A stretch of 64,000 bases of DNA from positions 1-64,000 of the forward strand of contig CAYGSU010000012.1 of assembly GCA_964352715.1 (NCBI GenBank), given 5' to 3'. The notes below the pieces were generated by a model. That model made no database searches. It was not told where the DNA came from and saw only the letters and a program-made list of their open reading frames with translations. Position numbers and translations under genes: made by a program. Below, one piece after another: positions 41,980-50,852 of this stretch. This DNA is from JAVKBW01 sp964352715. Lineage in GTDB: Bacteria; Pseudomonadota; Alphaproteobacteria; UBA8366; Aestuariispiraceae. Every line of letters begins with the position of its first letter. Positions within the stretch are counted from its first letter, which is position 1.

Positions 41980-44631
41980 TCAGTCGGTGGCGCGTGAGAC
42001 GAAGCCGGTTGCCTGCTCGTACATTTTGTAAAGATCATTCGCCAATTTATTGAAATTGCTCTCTAAATTAATATTAAGATCGAACGGTTGCGCGTCCAGA
42101 ACATCGGGGTTGTAGCCTTGCAGGTTAAGGAGAACGGATCCGTCGCCGTTCTCCGGAAGCGCTGTTTCCAGCGACAGGGCCGTATAGTGGAAGTTCTTCA
42201 GGGCATCGACCAGCAGCGCCATCTGCGTATCATTTTCCGCCGTGGCTTCCAGCGCCGGGCTGGCATAGGTCAACGTACCCGGTCCCAGCGCACGCAGCCT
42301 GCCTTGCGGCGCAATCAGCCTGTCGCCCTTGATCGAGAAGGGTATTTCACCTGACAGCACGCCGTCGGCATGCAGGCCTTCGATAGCAGCCGTTTCGGCG
42401 AGAATCTCGAAATCGACCGCCTCAAGAAATATGGTGCCGTCTGCCGCCTCTCGGTCAGCCCCGATGGTCAGATCCTTCAGCCCGAACGAACCGCCGAACC
42501 CCTCAACCGTAACCTCTTTAACATCGACGCTCAGATCGGGATGGATCGTATAGACCATCCGGAAGGGCGCGTCGGTCAGCGGTCCGGCGGATATTGCGCC
42601 GGAAACCATTTGATCAGGGCGCGAACCGGGCAGCCGCTCAATCGGCAGTTCCAGCGTCTCACTGATATTGCTGAAGGCAAAGATGGGGTTTCGGAAATTT
42701 CCATCTTTCAACTGTAGCGAAATCAGGCCGGTCGGGGGCTTGTTCAGATCGACGACGAGATCGGTCCTGCTGCTGACCGTGCCGTTGAATGGCCCCGACA
42801 GAGCGAGGAACGGAAAGATGTCAGACGGCTGCAACCCGCCTTCGGAGAAAACGATAGGGGCAACCTCGACCGACGCCGTGACCGTATGGATGACCGGCAC
42901 CTTTTCTGTGTGATAGGCGTGAAATTCGGCAGACAGGCCGGGCTCTGTCGTCAGGTTGCCATCGAGCAGATTGCCGGCTTCGGTCTGCTCGATGGTGGCA
43001 TCCAGTTTGATCGGTCCGGCCAGCATTGCCGTGCCGTCAACCATCAGCGCCGGCGCGGTGATACTTATGGTCGCCGTGTCATCAGCATAATCCAGCGCCA
43101 GCCTTGCCTTGGGCACGGAGACCGTCGATCCATCGAAAGTCGCGGCGAACGGAGCCAGAAGCAGGTCGCCGGTAGCCTTCAATGTATCGAAAACAACGGC
43201 GATATTGTTGGTGTCTGCGGCATCGACAGTCGTGTCGAGCTGCATCTCTTCGCTGTTGACCGAGAGGGTTCCGCCGGGTTCGGGGGAAAAATCGGCGCGC
43301 TGCAGTGACAGGTTCAGCCGTCCTGCAAGGTTCGCCGCCAGATTCTGGTTATCATCGGCGATTTCAGTTTCCGTCTCGATCTTACCAGTTGCCGTAAAGG
43401 CATCGAGATTGAATTCGAGACCGTTGATCGTGGTCGACGACATGACTTTTCGGTCGAAAAGATTGTCCTTCTGGATATCGACACGGATTGTTGCCAGCTC
43501 GGCCTTTCTGCCGTCAGGGCCGGTTTTCAGCCGTGTCGGGCCGCGCAAGGCAACGTAGATCGGGCCATAGGTGGCTACCAGATCGCCTTCGACGGAAAGC
43601 TCCGGTGGCAGACCGGTCAGTGGAAGCTCGGCCGTCAGCGGTTTGATAACCGTAAAGCCGACACCGAAATCCTGAAACGGCTGTGTCCAGACTGACTCAC
43701 CAATGGGCAGGCCGGACACCCCGATAGACGAACCGCGCCCGACCCGAAGGTGCGCCTTTCCGTCAGCAATGTCGGCGACAATCAGGCCGGTCAGAAAGGC
43801 AGTCTCACCGGGCAGGTCTGCCACCGGAATATTGATCAGCGAAACCTTTGCGGTAACGGCGCCGCTTAGATCCTCAATCCGGCGGACCTCGCCGCTTCCA
43901 GTCAGCGCGATATTGATATCGATTGTTCCCTGATCGGCTCGTACGCCAACAGGCTCATGCGTCGTCAGAGAAAGAGTTCCGCCACCAAGCGACATGTCGA
44001 TATTGCCGGCGGCGGTGACGTTGGTCAGGGGTAGGGCGGCGAGGGCGTCGGTATCGCTGCCAGCCTTGACGGTCAGAGTTAGCGACCCGGCGATATCGTT
44101 CAGCAATGCTACCGGGTCGCCAACCGGCAGCGCGGCAAGATCGAGCGGGGCGGTGCTGTGCAGTCCGCCGGTGATGCCGACATCGATGGTTCGGTCGATG
44201 GTCGCTGCTATATCGATACCGTTGACGGTCAGGCTGCCAACCGTCCAGGCCGGCAAAGCCGGAGTCGCATCGTCGCCGCCTGTCGTCGGTTGGATGTCGA
44301 TTCCGGCGACACGGATGTTGCCCACGAGGTCTGCGGTGACCGGCACTGAAACGCCGTCGATTTCAATCTTCTCGATCGTGTTTTCCCGCAGGCCTGCAAG
44401 GGAGTAGACGATCTCGATCCTGTCGATATCGGCGGAATCTTCTCCGCCGATGCTTATCGCCTCTATCGTCATTCCTTCGGTATCAAGGCGCGTTAGATCG
44501 AAGGAGACCGGCAGCGGCAGTTGGCTACCGGTGAAATATTCGGCAATACCCTGCGCGATCGGCACGCGCGCCAGCCAGACGGCGCCCGGGAACAGCAACA
44601 AAATGGTGAACAGGATCAGGGCGCGGCGCAT
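41980..44631 (-). CDS. ydbH: YdbH-family AsmA-like intermembrane transport protein
   Basis: 883 residues, matching the length of E. coli YdbH. A single N-terminal inner-membrane helix (about 3-22) is followed by a long run of beta-rich repeats forming a periplasmic groove, with DTEGMTIEAISIGG and repeated SLTVNGIDI/KLDATIE-type strands. The C-terminal LNLQGYNPDVLDAQPFDLNINLESNF is typical. YdbH, TamB and YhdP are partly redundant carriers of phospholipids to the outer membrane. YnbE and YdbL complete the system and are encoded nearby. A terminator at 44671-44710 separates ydbH from coxM, so it probably has its own promoter or relies on readthrough. Confidence 0.88.
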   Translation of the reverse strand: MRRALILFTILLLFPGAVWLARVPIAQGIAEYFTGSQLPLPVSFDLTRLDTEGMTIEAISIGGEDSADIDRIEIVYSLAGLRENTIEKIEIDGVSVPVTADLVGNIRVAGIDIQPTTGGDDATPALPAWTVGSLTVNGIDIAATIDRTIDVGITGGLHSTAPLDLAALPVGDPVALLNDIAGSLTLTVKAGSDTDALAALPLTNVTAAGNIDMSLGGGTLSLTTHEPVGVRADQGTIDINIALTGSGEVRRIEDLSGAVTAKVSLINIPVADLPGETAFLTGLIVADIADGKAHLRVGRGSSIGVSGLPIGESVWTQPFQDFGVGFTVIKPLTAELPLTGLPPELSVEGDLVATYGPIYVALRGPTRLKTGPDGRKAELATIRVDIQKDNLFDRKVMSSTTINGLEFNLDAFTATGKIETETEIADDNQNLAANLAGRLNLSLQRADFSPEPGGTLSVNSEEMQLDTTVDAADTNNIAVVFDTLKATGDLLLAPFAATFDGSTVSVPKARLALDYADDTATISITAPALMVDGTAMLAGPIKLDATIEQTEAGNLLDGNLTTEPGLSAEFHAYHTEKVPVIHTVTASVEVAPIVFSEGGLQPSDIFPFLALSGPFNGTVSSRTDLVVDLNKPPTGLISLQLKDGNFRNPIFAFSNISETLELPIERLPGSRPDQMVSGAISAGPLTDAPFRMVYTIHPDLSVDVKEVTVEGFGGSFGLKDLTIGADREAADGTIFLEAVDFEILAETAAIEGLHADGVLSGEIPFSIKGDRLIAPQGRLRALGPGTLTYASPALEATAENDTQMALLVDALKNFHYTALSLETALPENGDGSVLLNLQGYNPDVLDAQPFDLNINLESNFNKLANDLYKMYEQATGFVSRATD

Positions 44632-44670
44632 GCGGTCAGTCTAGCGTGCCGTAAGGCAGGAAAGAAGCAT

Positions 44671-44710
44671 TACAAACAAAACGGCGCGGAAGCTTTCGCC
44701 GCCGCGCCGT
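44671..44710 (-). terminator. Rho-independent terminator after coxM
   Basis: Read on the minus strand, ACGGCGCGG and CCGCGCCGT form a 9-bp GC-rich stem with a 12-nt loop, followed by TTTGTTTGT. It lies 25 nt after the coxM stop and before ydbH. Confidence 0.85.
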
Positions 44711-44735
44711 ATCGTTCTTGTCAGGCGTTTTTCTG

Positions 44736-45533
44736 TCAGGCGCTGGCGTCGACTGCCCGTTTTGCCATCACCTTGATCAGATGCGCCCGGTATTCTGCGC
44801 TGGCGTGAATGTCGCTCAGCAATCCGCTTGCATCGACGGATTCGCCATCGAGCGCTCCGGCCGAATAGTCGCTGCTCAACGCCAGTTCCATCTGGTTGAC
44901 CCGGAACACGCCATCCTGACCGGCCCCGGTAACTGCAACCCGAACCCCACCGCCGGTCTTGGCGACAAGCACACCGACCAGCGCATACCGTGATGCCGGG
45001 TTCGGGAATTTCGAATACCCGGCCTTTTCAGGGATAGGAAACTTTACGGCGGTGATGATTTCATCTTCCGCCAGCGCCGTTTCGAACAGGCCGGTAAAGA
45101 AATCGTCAGCGGCGATCTTGCGCTTGTTGGTGACAATTGTCGCACCGAGACCGAGACAACCCGCCGGATAGTCCGCCGCCGGGTCGTTGTTGGCAATCGA
45201 CCCGCCGATGGTGCCGCGGTTACGTACCTGCGGATCGCCGATGCCATCGGCCAAAGCCGCCAGAACGGGCAGGGCGGTTTTCACATCATCCGACTCGGCA
45301 ACCGCCGCATGGGTGGTCATCGCACCGATGGTTATGCCATCGGCGTCGGAGGATATGCCGACCAGATCGCCGATGCCGCCCAGATCGACAAGATCGCTGG
45401 GGCTGGCCAGGCGCTGTTTCATTGTCGGCAGAAGGGTCTGTCCGCCGGCGACGAACTTGCCGTCATCCGCGCCGCCCAAGGCGGCCACGGCGTCATCAAC
45501 GGAAGAAGGACGGTGATAATTGAAATCATACAT
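44736..45533 (-). CDS. coxM: CO dehydrogenase-like medium (FAD) subunit
   Basis: 265 residues. FAD-binding subunit of a molybdenum hydroxylase: MYDFNYHRPSSVDDAV at the start, VAGGQTLLP and the TIGGSIANNDPAADYP segment contact FAD. The C-terminal CO_deh_flav_C part is complete. It passes electrons from the iron-sulfur subunit to the acceptor. The start has AGGGAGAA upstream. It is third in the coxS-coxL-coxM order and is followed by a strong terminator. Confidence 0.92.
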   Translation of the reverse strand: MYDFNYHRPSSVDDAVAALGGADDGKFVAGGQTLLPTMKQRLASPSDLVDLGGIGDLVGISSDADGITIGAMTTHAAVAESDDVKTALPVLAALADGIGDPQVRNRGTIGGSIANNDPAADYPAGCLGLGATIVTNKRKIAADDFFTGLFETALAEDEIITAVKFPIPEKAGYSKFPNPASRYALVGVLVAKTGGGVRVAVTGAGQDGVFRVNQMELALSSDYSAGALDGESVDASGLLSDIHASAEYRAHLIKVMAKRAVDASA

Positions 45534-45544
45534 GTGTTTTCTCC

Positions 45545-47914
45545 CTATTCGGCGGCTGCGGCTGTTTGCGCGTTCTGAATGGCGCGCCAGACCTTTTCCG
45601 GTGTCGCCGGCATGGCGATATCGGTGACGCCGTACTCACTTAATGCGTCGACGATGGCGTTGATGACCGCCGGTGGTGATCCGATGGCCCCGACTTCGCC
45701 ACAACCCTTCACACCCAGCGAATTGTGAGTGCACAGGGTGGAAGCCGTGCCGACCGAATACGACGGCACGTCATCGGCGCGCGGCATTGTGTAGTCCATG
45801 TAGGACCCCGTCAGAAGCTGGCCTTCGTCGTCATAGACACAGCCTTCCAGCAGCGCCTGGCCGATGCCCTGAGTCAGGCCGCCCTGGATCTGTCCGGCGA
45901 CGATCATCGGGTTGATCACCCGGCCGACATCGTCGACCGCCGTCATGCTGACGACTTTCGTGACCCCGGTTTCCGGGTCCACCTCAACTTCGCAGATGTG
46001 GCAACCGCCCGGATAGGTGAAGTTCATCGGGTCGTAGAAGGCCTGTTCCTCAAGGCCCGGTTCCAGCGTATCATGCGGGAAGTTGTGCGGCACATAGGCG
46101 GTCAGCGCGACATCGCCGAAGGACATCTCCTTGTCGGTTCCGGCAACGGTGAACATGCCGTCCTTGAACTCGATATCCGCTTCCGAAGCTTCCAGCACAT
46201 GGGCGGCGATCTTCTTCGACTTGTCGATGATCTTGCCCATCGCCTTCATGATCGCCTCGCCGCCGACGGCGAGAGACCGCGACCCGTAGGTTCCCATGCC
46301 GAATGCCACCTTGTCCGTATCGCCGTGGCTGATTTCGATATTGTCCATCGAAACACCCAGCGTTTCGCAAACCAGCTGCGCGAAGGTTGTTTCATGACCC
46401 TGGCCGTGGCTGTGCGATCCGGTGAACACGGTGATTGACCCGGTAGGGTTTACCCGAACATTGGCGCTTTCGAACAGACCGGCGCGGGCGCCGAGCGATC
46501 CGACGACCGCCGAGGGGGCGATACCGCAGGCTTCCAGATAGGTCGAATAGCCGAGGCCGCGCAGCTTGCCGCGTTTTGCGGCTTCCGCCTTGCGTGCCGG
46601 GAAACCGGCGACATCGGCTGCCTTTTCCGCCTCGTCCAGCGTCGTGAAGTAATCGCCGCTGTCATATTGCAGGGCGACCGGCGTCTGGTACGGGAAGGCA
46701 TCGACAGGGATAAAGTTCTTCCGCCGAATATCCGACTGCGACATGCCTGTTTCACGGGCCGCCCGGTCGACGATCCGTTCGATCAGATAGGTTGCTTCCG
46801 GCCGTCCGGCGCCGCGATAGGCATCGACCGGCACGGTGTTGGTGAAGATCGCCTTCACATTGCAGTAAATAATCGGGGTCGTGTAAGTACCAGCCAGCAG
46901 GGTCGCGTACAGATAGGTCGGCACGCAGGGCGCGAAGGTCGACAGATACGCCCCCATATTGGCCTTGGTCAGCACTTTCAGCGCCAGAAACTTGCCATCG
47001 GCGTCCAGCGCCAGTTCGACATGGCTGATATGGTCACGCCCATGGGCGTCGGATATGAAGCTTTCCGACCGCTCCGCCACCCATTTGATCGGCCGGCCGA
47101 CCTTTGGTGCGGCCCAGGTGACGATGGCTTCTTCGGCATAGTGATAGATTTTCGATCCGAAGCCGCCACCGACATCCGGTGCAACGACCCGCAGTTTGTG
47201 TTCTGGGATCGACAGCACGAAGGCACCCATCAGAAGGCGGATCACATGCGGATTCTGGCTGGTGGTGAACAAAGTGTGTTCGCCGGTCGCGGAATCGTAT
47301 TCGCCAATGGCCGCACGTGGCTCCATGGCGTTCGGGATCAGCCGGTTGTTGACGATGTCGATCTTCGTCACGTGGTGGGCTTTTGCAAAAGCGGCGTCGC
47401 AATCGGCCTCGACACCGATCTCCCAGTCGTAGCAAAGGTTGGAGCCGATATCGTCATGTACCAGAGTTTCGTTTTTGAGCGCCTTTTCCATGCCGACAAC
47501 GGCAGGAAGGAGTTCGTAGTCGATATCGATTTCCTCGGCCGCCGATTTTGCCTGGGCATAGGTTTCGGCGATCACGACGGCGATCTGGTCGCCGACATGG
47601 CGCACCTTGCCCTGGGCAAGCGCTGGATGCTTCGGTTCCAACATTGGCTCGCCGTCTTTGGAATGAACCTGCCAGCCACAGGGAATGCTGCCGACATCCA
47701 TGTCCTCGCCGGTAAAAACGGCCAGAACACCCGGGGCTGCCTTTGCTGCGGATGTATCAATGCTTTTGATCTTGGCGTGTGCGTAAGGACTGCGCAGCAT
47801 GTAGGCATATGTCTGGTTCGGACGATTGATATCGTCGGTATAGTTGCCCTTGCCTGTCAGAAACCGGGCGTCTTCAACCCGTTTTACCGAGGCGCCAATG
47901 CCTGTATCGGTCAT
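45545..47914 (-). CDS. coxL: Form II CO dehydrogenase-like large (Mo) subunit
   Basis: 789 residues from ATG 47914; the ATG 15 nt earlier sits in the ribosome-binding site GGGAG. It is the catalytic molybdenum subunit of the xanthine oxidase family, binding molybdopterin cytosine dinucleotide. The active-site loop reads AYRGAGR (residues 365-371), the form II signature. True form I CO dehydrogenases have AYxCSFR, with the Cys that binds copper. The enzyme may therefore not oxidise CO efficiently; aldehydes or aromatic or heterocyclic substrates are possible. Other cofactor contacts (FTGSHSHGQGHET, GVKGCGEVGAIG with the catalytic Glu) are intact. Confidence 0.93.
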   Translation of the reverse strand: MTDTGIGASVKRVEDARFLTGKGNYTDDINRPNQTYAYMLRSPYAHAKIKSIDTSAAKAAPGVLAVFTGEDMDVGSIPCGWQVHSKDGEPMLEPKHPALAQGKVRHVGDQIAVVIAETYAQAKSAAEEIDIDYELLPAVVGMEKALKNETLVHDDIGSNLCYDWEIGVEADCDAAFAKAHHVTKIDIVNNRLIPNAMEPRAAIGEYDSATGEHTLFTTSQNPHVIRLLMGAFVLSIPEHKLRVVAPDVGGGFGSKIYHYAEEAIVTWAAPKVGRPIKWVAERSESFISDAHGRDHISHVELALDADGKFLALKVLTKANMGAYLSTFAPCVPTYLYATLLAGTYTTPIIYCNVKAIFTNTVPVDAYRGAGRPEATYLIERIVDRAARETGMSQSDIRRKNFIPVDAFPYQTPVALQYDSGDYFTTLDEAEKAADVAGFPARKAEAAKRGKLRGLGYSTYLEACGIAPSAVVGSLGARAGLFESANVRVNPTGSITVFTGSHSHGQGHETTFAQLVCETLGVSMDNIEISHGDTDKVAFGMGTYGSRSLAVGGEAIMKAMGKIIDKSKKIAAHVLEASEADIEFKDGMFTVAGTDKEMSFGDVALTAYVPHNFPHDTLEPGLEEQAFYDPMNFTYPGGCHICEVEVDPETGVTKVVSMTAVDDVGRVINPMIVAGQIQGGLTQGIGQALLEGCVYDDEGQLLTGSYMDYTMPRADDVPSYSVGTASTLCTHNSLGVKGCGEVGAIGSPPAVINAIVDALSEYGVTDIAMPATPEKVWRAIQNAQTAAAAE

Positions 47915-47972
47915 GTTTGATGCTCCCATATTCGGCGCCGGCCGCTGCTGCGGCGCGCCTGAAATGTAATGA

Positions 47973-48449
47973 TTATTCGGCTGCGGCCTTCATCGTGCCG
48001 GCGGCTTCCTGGATCGATTTGACGATATTGTGGTAGCCGGTGCATCGACAGATGTTGCCCTCCAGCCATTCCCGGATTTCTGTTTCCGACGGGCTGGCGT
48101 TGTGTTTGAGCAGGTCGACTGCGCTCATCACCATGCCGGGCGTACAGAACCCGCATTGCAGGCCATGGTTGTTGCGGAAAGCCTCCTGCATCGGGTGCAA
48201 CGTGTCACCGTCGGCAAGGCCTTCGATGGTCATCACGTCAGCCCCGTCGGCCTGGCTGGCCAGCATGGTGCAGGATTTGACGGACTTTCCATCGACATGG
48301 ACGACACAGGCGCCACACTGGCTGGTGTCGCACCCGACATGAGTGCCGGTCAATTTAAGGTTTTCGCGGATGAACTGTACCAAAAGCGTCCTGGCTTCAA
48401 CATCGCCGGACACGGCTTTACCGTTCACCGTCATAGAAACGGTCGGCAT
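47973..48449 (-). CDS. coxS: CO dehydrogenase-like small [2Fe-2S] subunit
   Basis: 158 residues from ATG 48449, chosen because CAGGGAGGG lies just upstream. The N-terminal plant-type ferredoxin domain has GCDTSQCGACVVHVDG and a later Cys for the first [2Fe-2S] cluster. The C-terminal helical domain has CGFCTPGMVMSA and NICRCTGYHNIV for the second. It carries electrons from the molybdenum centre in CoxL to FAD in CoxM. First gene of the S-L-M operon, the order usual for form II clusters. Confidence 0.94.
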   Translation of the reverse strand: MPTVSMTVNGKAVSGDVEARTLLVQFIRENLKLTGTHVGCDTSQCGACVVHVDGKSVKSCTMLASQADGADVMTIEGLADGDTLHPMQEAFRNNHGLQCGFCTPGMVMSAVDLLKHNASPSETEIREWLEGNICRCTGYHNIVKSIQEAAGTMKAAAE

Positions 48450-48635
48450 TCTATACCCTCCCTGTTTGCAGTTTTCTTTAATGAAAAACTTATCGTGTAT
48501 ACCAAACACCTTTACAAAGTGTGCGTCCACTCACGTTTCACGTCAATGGTTCGATGATGCAATGTTGGGGGGTGCGTCAATCCGACGGATCGCGGAATTG
48601 ACACCGAAAATCGGTTCGTTGCAGGCCGGCGTGCG

Positions 48636-49118
48636 TCAGGTGGGGCAGGTGTCCGGGCGTCCGGCAGGCGCGTAGGTCATCGCGCTTACAAGCAACAGTC
48701 GCTCGCCCTCAATTTCGACATAGGGCAGGGTAAAACATTCATAACGGCTGAACGGCGCGTTCGAATTCTTCATGCTGCCCGCCATCACGGTGGGTCGCCT
48801 TGTTTCCAGAACCGTCCGCAGATGTTCCTGAAATTCAACGCGCATTTCTTCACTCTCGACCATGTCCAGGCTGGTGGCGTCAGTTTCGCACCCGAATCGA
48901 TGCCGCACGGTCTGGCCGAGATGGCGGAACTGGAACTGGTCTCCGGAGCGGTCGTACTCCGTGACGGCAAGATGAGTCAGGATAGGCCCCAGAAGATCCA
49001 GTTCGATGGCGTCCGCATCGGGCCTGCCACCTGTGGATCGGATCAACCCGTGCCAGTAAGCATTCAATCGTCTGAAGACCGTATTGTTGCTGATGACGTT
49101 ATTCGGAAAGTATTCCAT
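48636..49118 (-). CDS. PAS-domain protein (PAS_5-like)
   Basis: 160 residues, essentially one PAS domain. It shows LDLLGPILTHLAVTEYD, FQFRHLGQTVRHRFGC and a C-terminal FTLPYVEIEGERLLLVSAM, resembling the PAS_5 family common in alphaproteobacteria. No effector domain is attached. It may be a small sensor or adaptor, possibly for redox or small ligands. It lies between coxS and the CoxG-like gene on the same strand, separated by about 190 nt from coxS. Confidence 0.75.
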   Translation of the reverse strand: MEYFPNNVISNNTVFRRLNAYWHGLIRSTGGRPDADAIELDLLGPILTHLAVTEYDRSGDQFQFRHLGQTVRHRFGCETDATSLDMVESEEMRVEFQEHLRTVLETRRPTVMAGSMKNSNAPFSRYECFTLPYVEIEGERLLLVSAMTYAPAGRPDTCPT

Positions 49119-49217
49119 TCACTCTATGGTCCGTTGCTGTGACAGGTGTCCCCCTGAGCCCCGGAAGATAATTGCTACAATTAAGTTAATATTTTGCTAA
49201 AGGCGCGAGATGTCGTT

Positions 49218-49982
49218 TCAGGGTGATGCAAAAGCCGCAATCAGAATGATGACAACAACGACCAGGGCGATAGACCAGACCATTGGCTGAAGCCCTTTGC
49301 GCTGTTTGGAGACATCATCGACCGCCTTCATCGCGGCCTGGCTTGGTGACGAATCAGGTGTTGTATCGCCCGCGGTCTCCGCCGTGTCGTTGGCCGCAGG
49401 CGAGGCTGCACCTGACGTCTTGCTGGCCTCGGCAGCGTTTTGAATCGGCATGGTGACAGGGTCATCGACCACTGGCGGTTCCATGCTTTCCGTGTCCTGT
49501 TGTTCTGCTGCACCGGTTTCCGGGGCCGGTGCGGACCCGTCGCGCTTCTTGACCTCTTCGACAAAGGCGTCGAAAAATTCGCCGGCCAGCTTCTTCGATG
49601 TTGAATCGATCAGGCGCGAACCGATCTGGGCAAGCTTGCCGCCGACATTGGCATCGACCGTATAGGATAGCAGGGTGCCGTCACCGTCTTCCGTCAGGGT
49701 GACAGTGGCGCCGCCCTTGGCGAAACCCGCCGCACCGCCTTTTCCTTCGCCGGAAATCCGGTAGCCGTTGGGTGGATCGATATCGCTGAGCGTGACCTCG
49801 CCCTTGAATGTCGCTTTCACCGGGCCGACTTTCGCCTGTACGGTAGCTGCGTAGCCATTATCGCCGGTCCGTTCGAGGGATTTGCAGCCGGGAATGCAGG
49901 CCGAAAGCACATCCGGATCGTTCAGCGCTTCCCAAACGACATCGCGGGAGGCCGGAATTTTGTATTCGCCCTGCATTTCCAT
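49218..49982 (-). CDS. coxG: CoxG-like SRPBCC protein with C-terminal membrane anchor
   Basis: 254 residues from ATG 49982 (GGAG 8 nt upstream). The first 150 residues are a CoxG/SRPBCC domain: EYKIPASRDVVWEALNDPDV, IPGCKSLE and FKGEVTLSDIDPPNGYRI. A long acidic Pro/Ala/Thr-rich linker leads to a C-terminal membrane helix (about 230-250). CoxG proteins anchor CO dehydrogenase or related enzymes to the membrane and may bind hydrophobic ligands such as quinones. The C-terminal anchor here fits that role for the CoxSLM enzyme. Confidence 0.88.
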   Translation of the reverse strand: MEMQGEYKIPASRDVVWEALNDPDVLSACIPGCKSLERTGDNGYAATVQAKVGPVKATFKGEVTLSDIDPPNGYRISGEGKGGAAGFAKGGATVTLTEDGDGTLLSYTVDANVGGKLAQIGSRLIDSTSKKLAGEFFDAFVEEVKKRDGSAPAPETGAAEQQDTESMEPPVVDDPVTMPIQNAAEASKTSGAASPAANDTAETAGDTTPDSSPSQAAMKAVDDVSKQRKGLQPMVWSIALVVVVIILIAAFASP

Positions 49983-50159
49983 CACTGATACTCCGTCGAT
50001 AATGCGTTTGCGCCGCCGACATGTTAACGTAGGCGTTGAAGGGATGCGTTTCAATTACCCGGCGATTATCCCTGATTGCCTCGCACCGCGCATCCGCTTT
50101 TCTGCGGGTTTTGCATGAATATTGCGTGTCGGTTGCAGGATCAGGGGAAAGGAAACGAC

Positions 50160-50681
50160 ATGACCGTGACAGCAGCAGGATCAGCGATCGATATCGCGCT
50201 CTGGTTCATGGACCGGGCGCGTCAGGACGATCTGTACCTGCAACCGCAACTGCTGCAGCGGTTGCTGTATGTGGCGCAGGGTTCCTATGCCGCGCAGCAT
50301 TATGGCCGCAAACTGATGCCGGCAATTTTCGTTGCCGGCGAAACCGGGCCGGAAGACCCGAATATCATGCGGTTGTTCGAATATGGCCGACCTTCCAACA
50401 TCCGCGAGCCGAGGATATCGCCGGAAGTCGAGAATTTCCTGTATTCGATCTGGAGCCGGTACGGCCACCACACCACCGACTATCTGAACCAGCAGATCAA
50501 GCATCATTCAATTTATCGCACCGCGCTGAAGCAGGGAATCGGTGAGGAAATTCCGTTCCCTTCGATTGTCAGGTTCTTCACCCGCGAGAAAGAATCCAAC
50601 CCCGGAACGGTCAAGACCGCTGATGGCAGGCGTCTGTCCAAATGGGTTCCCACCACCGCGCCGCAGGCCAAACTGGGGTAG
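50160..50681 (+). CDS. SocA/Panacea (DUF4065)-like protein
   Basis: 173 residues from ATG 50160 with AAAGGAAAC just upstream. The N-terminal part (AIDIALWFMDRARQ, LQPQLLQRLLYVAQGSYAAQHYG) matches the Panacea/SocA fold. There the LQKLLY-AQ segment starts the domain and a YGP motif normally follows. Here the equivalent region is MPAIFVAGETGPEDPN. Panacea domains serve as antitoxins or as protease adaptors (SocA in Caulobacter). No toxin partner is adjacent, so it may be a solitary adaptor-like protein. Confidence 0.7.
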   Translation: MTVTAAGSAIDIALWFMDRARQDDLYLQPQLLQRLLYVAQGSYAAQHYGRKLMPAIFVAGETGPEDPNIMRLFEYGRPSNIREPRISPEVENFLYSIWSRYGHHTTDYLNQQIKHHSIYRTALKQGIGEEIPFPSIVRFFTREKESNPGTVKTADGRRLSKWVPTTAPQAKLG

Positions 50682-50852
50682 CGGTTAGCCGACGACCGAT
50701 CGACCAAGGCCTGGAATCCGGCGACTTCCGGTATTGTGTCTTGAACACCCACGGGCCATGCAGATAGGGTCTAGGAAACAAGGCAGTCGTGCCGACAAGT
50801 TCCGCATAAGGAAAATGCCGCCTCCAGAGCGGCCAAAAAAAGGGGTCGGGTT

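Noticed and set aside
46667..47920. Forward open frame of 417 codons opposite coxL
   Set aside because: Antisense to the catalytic Mo subunit; no recognisable domain.
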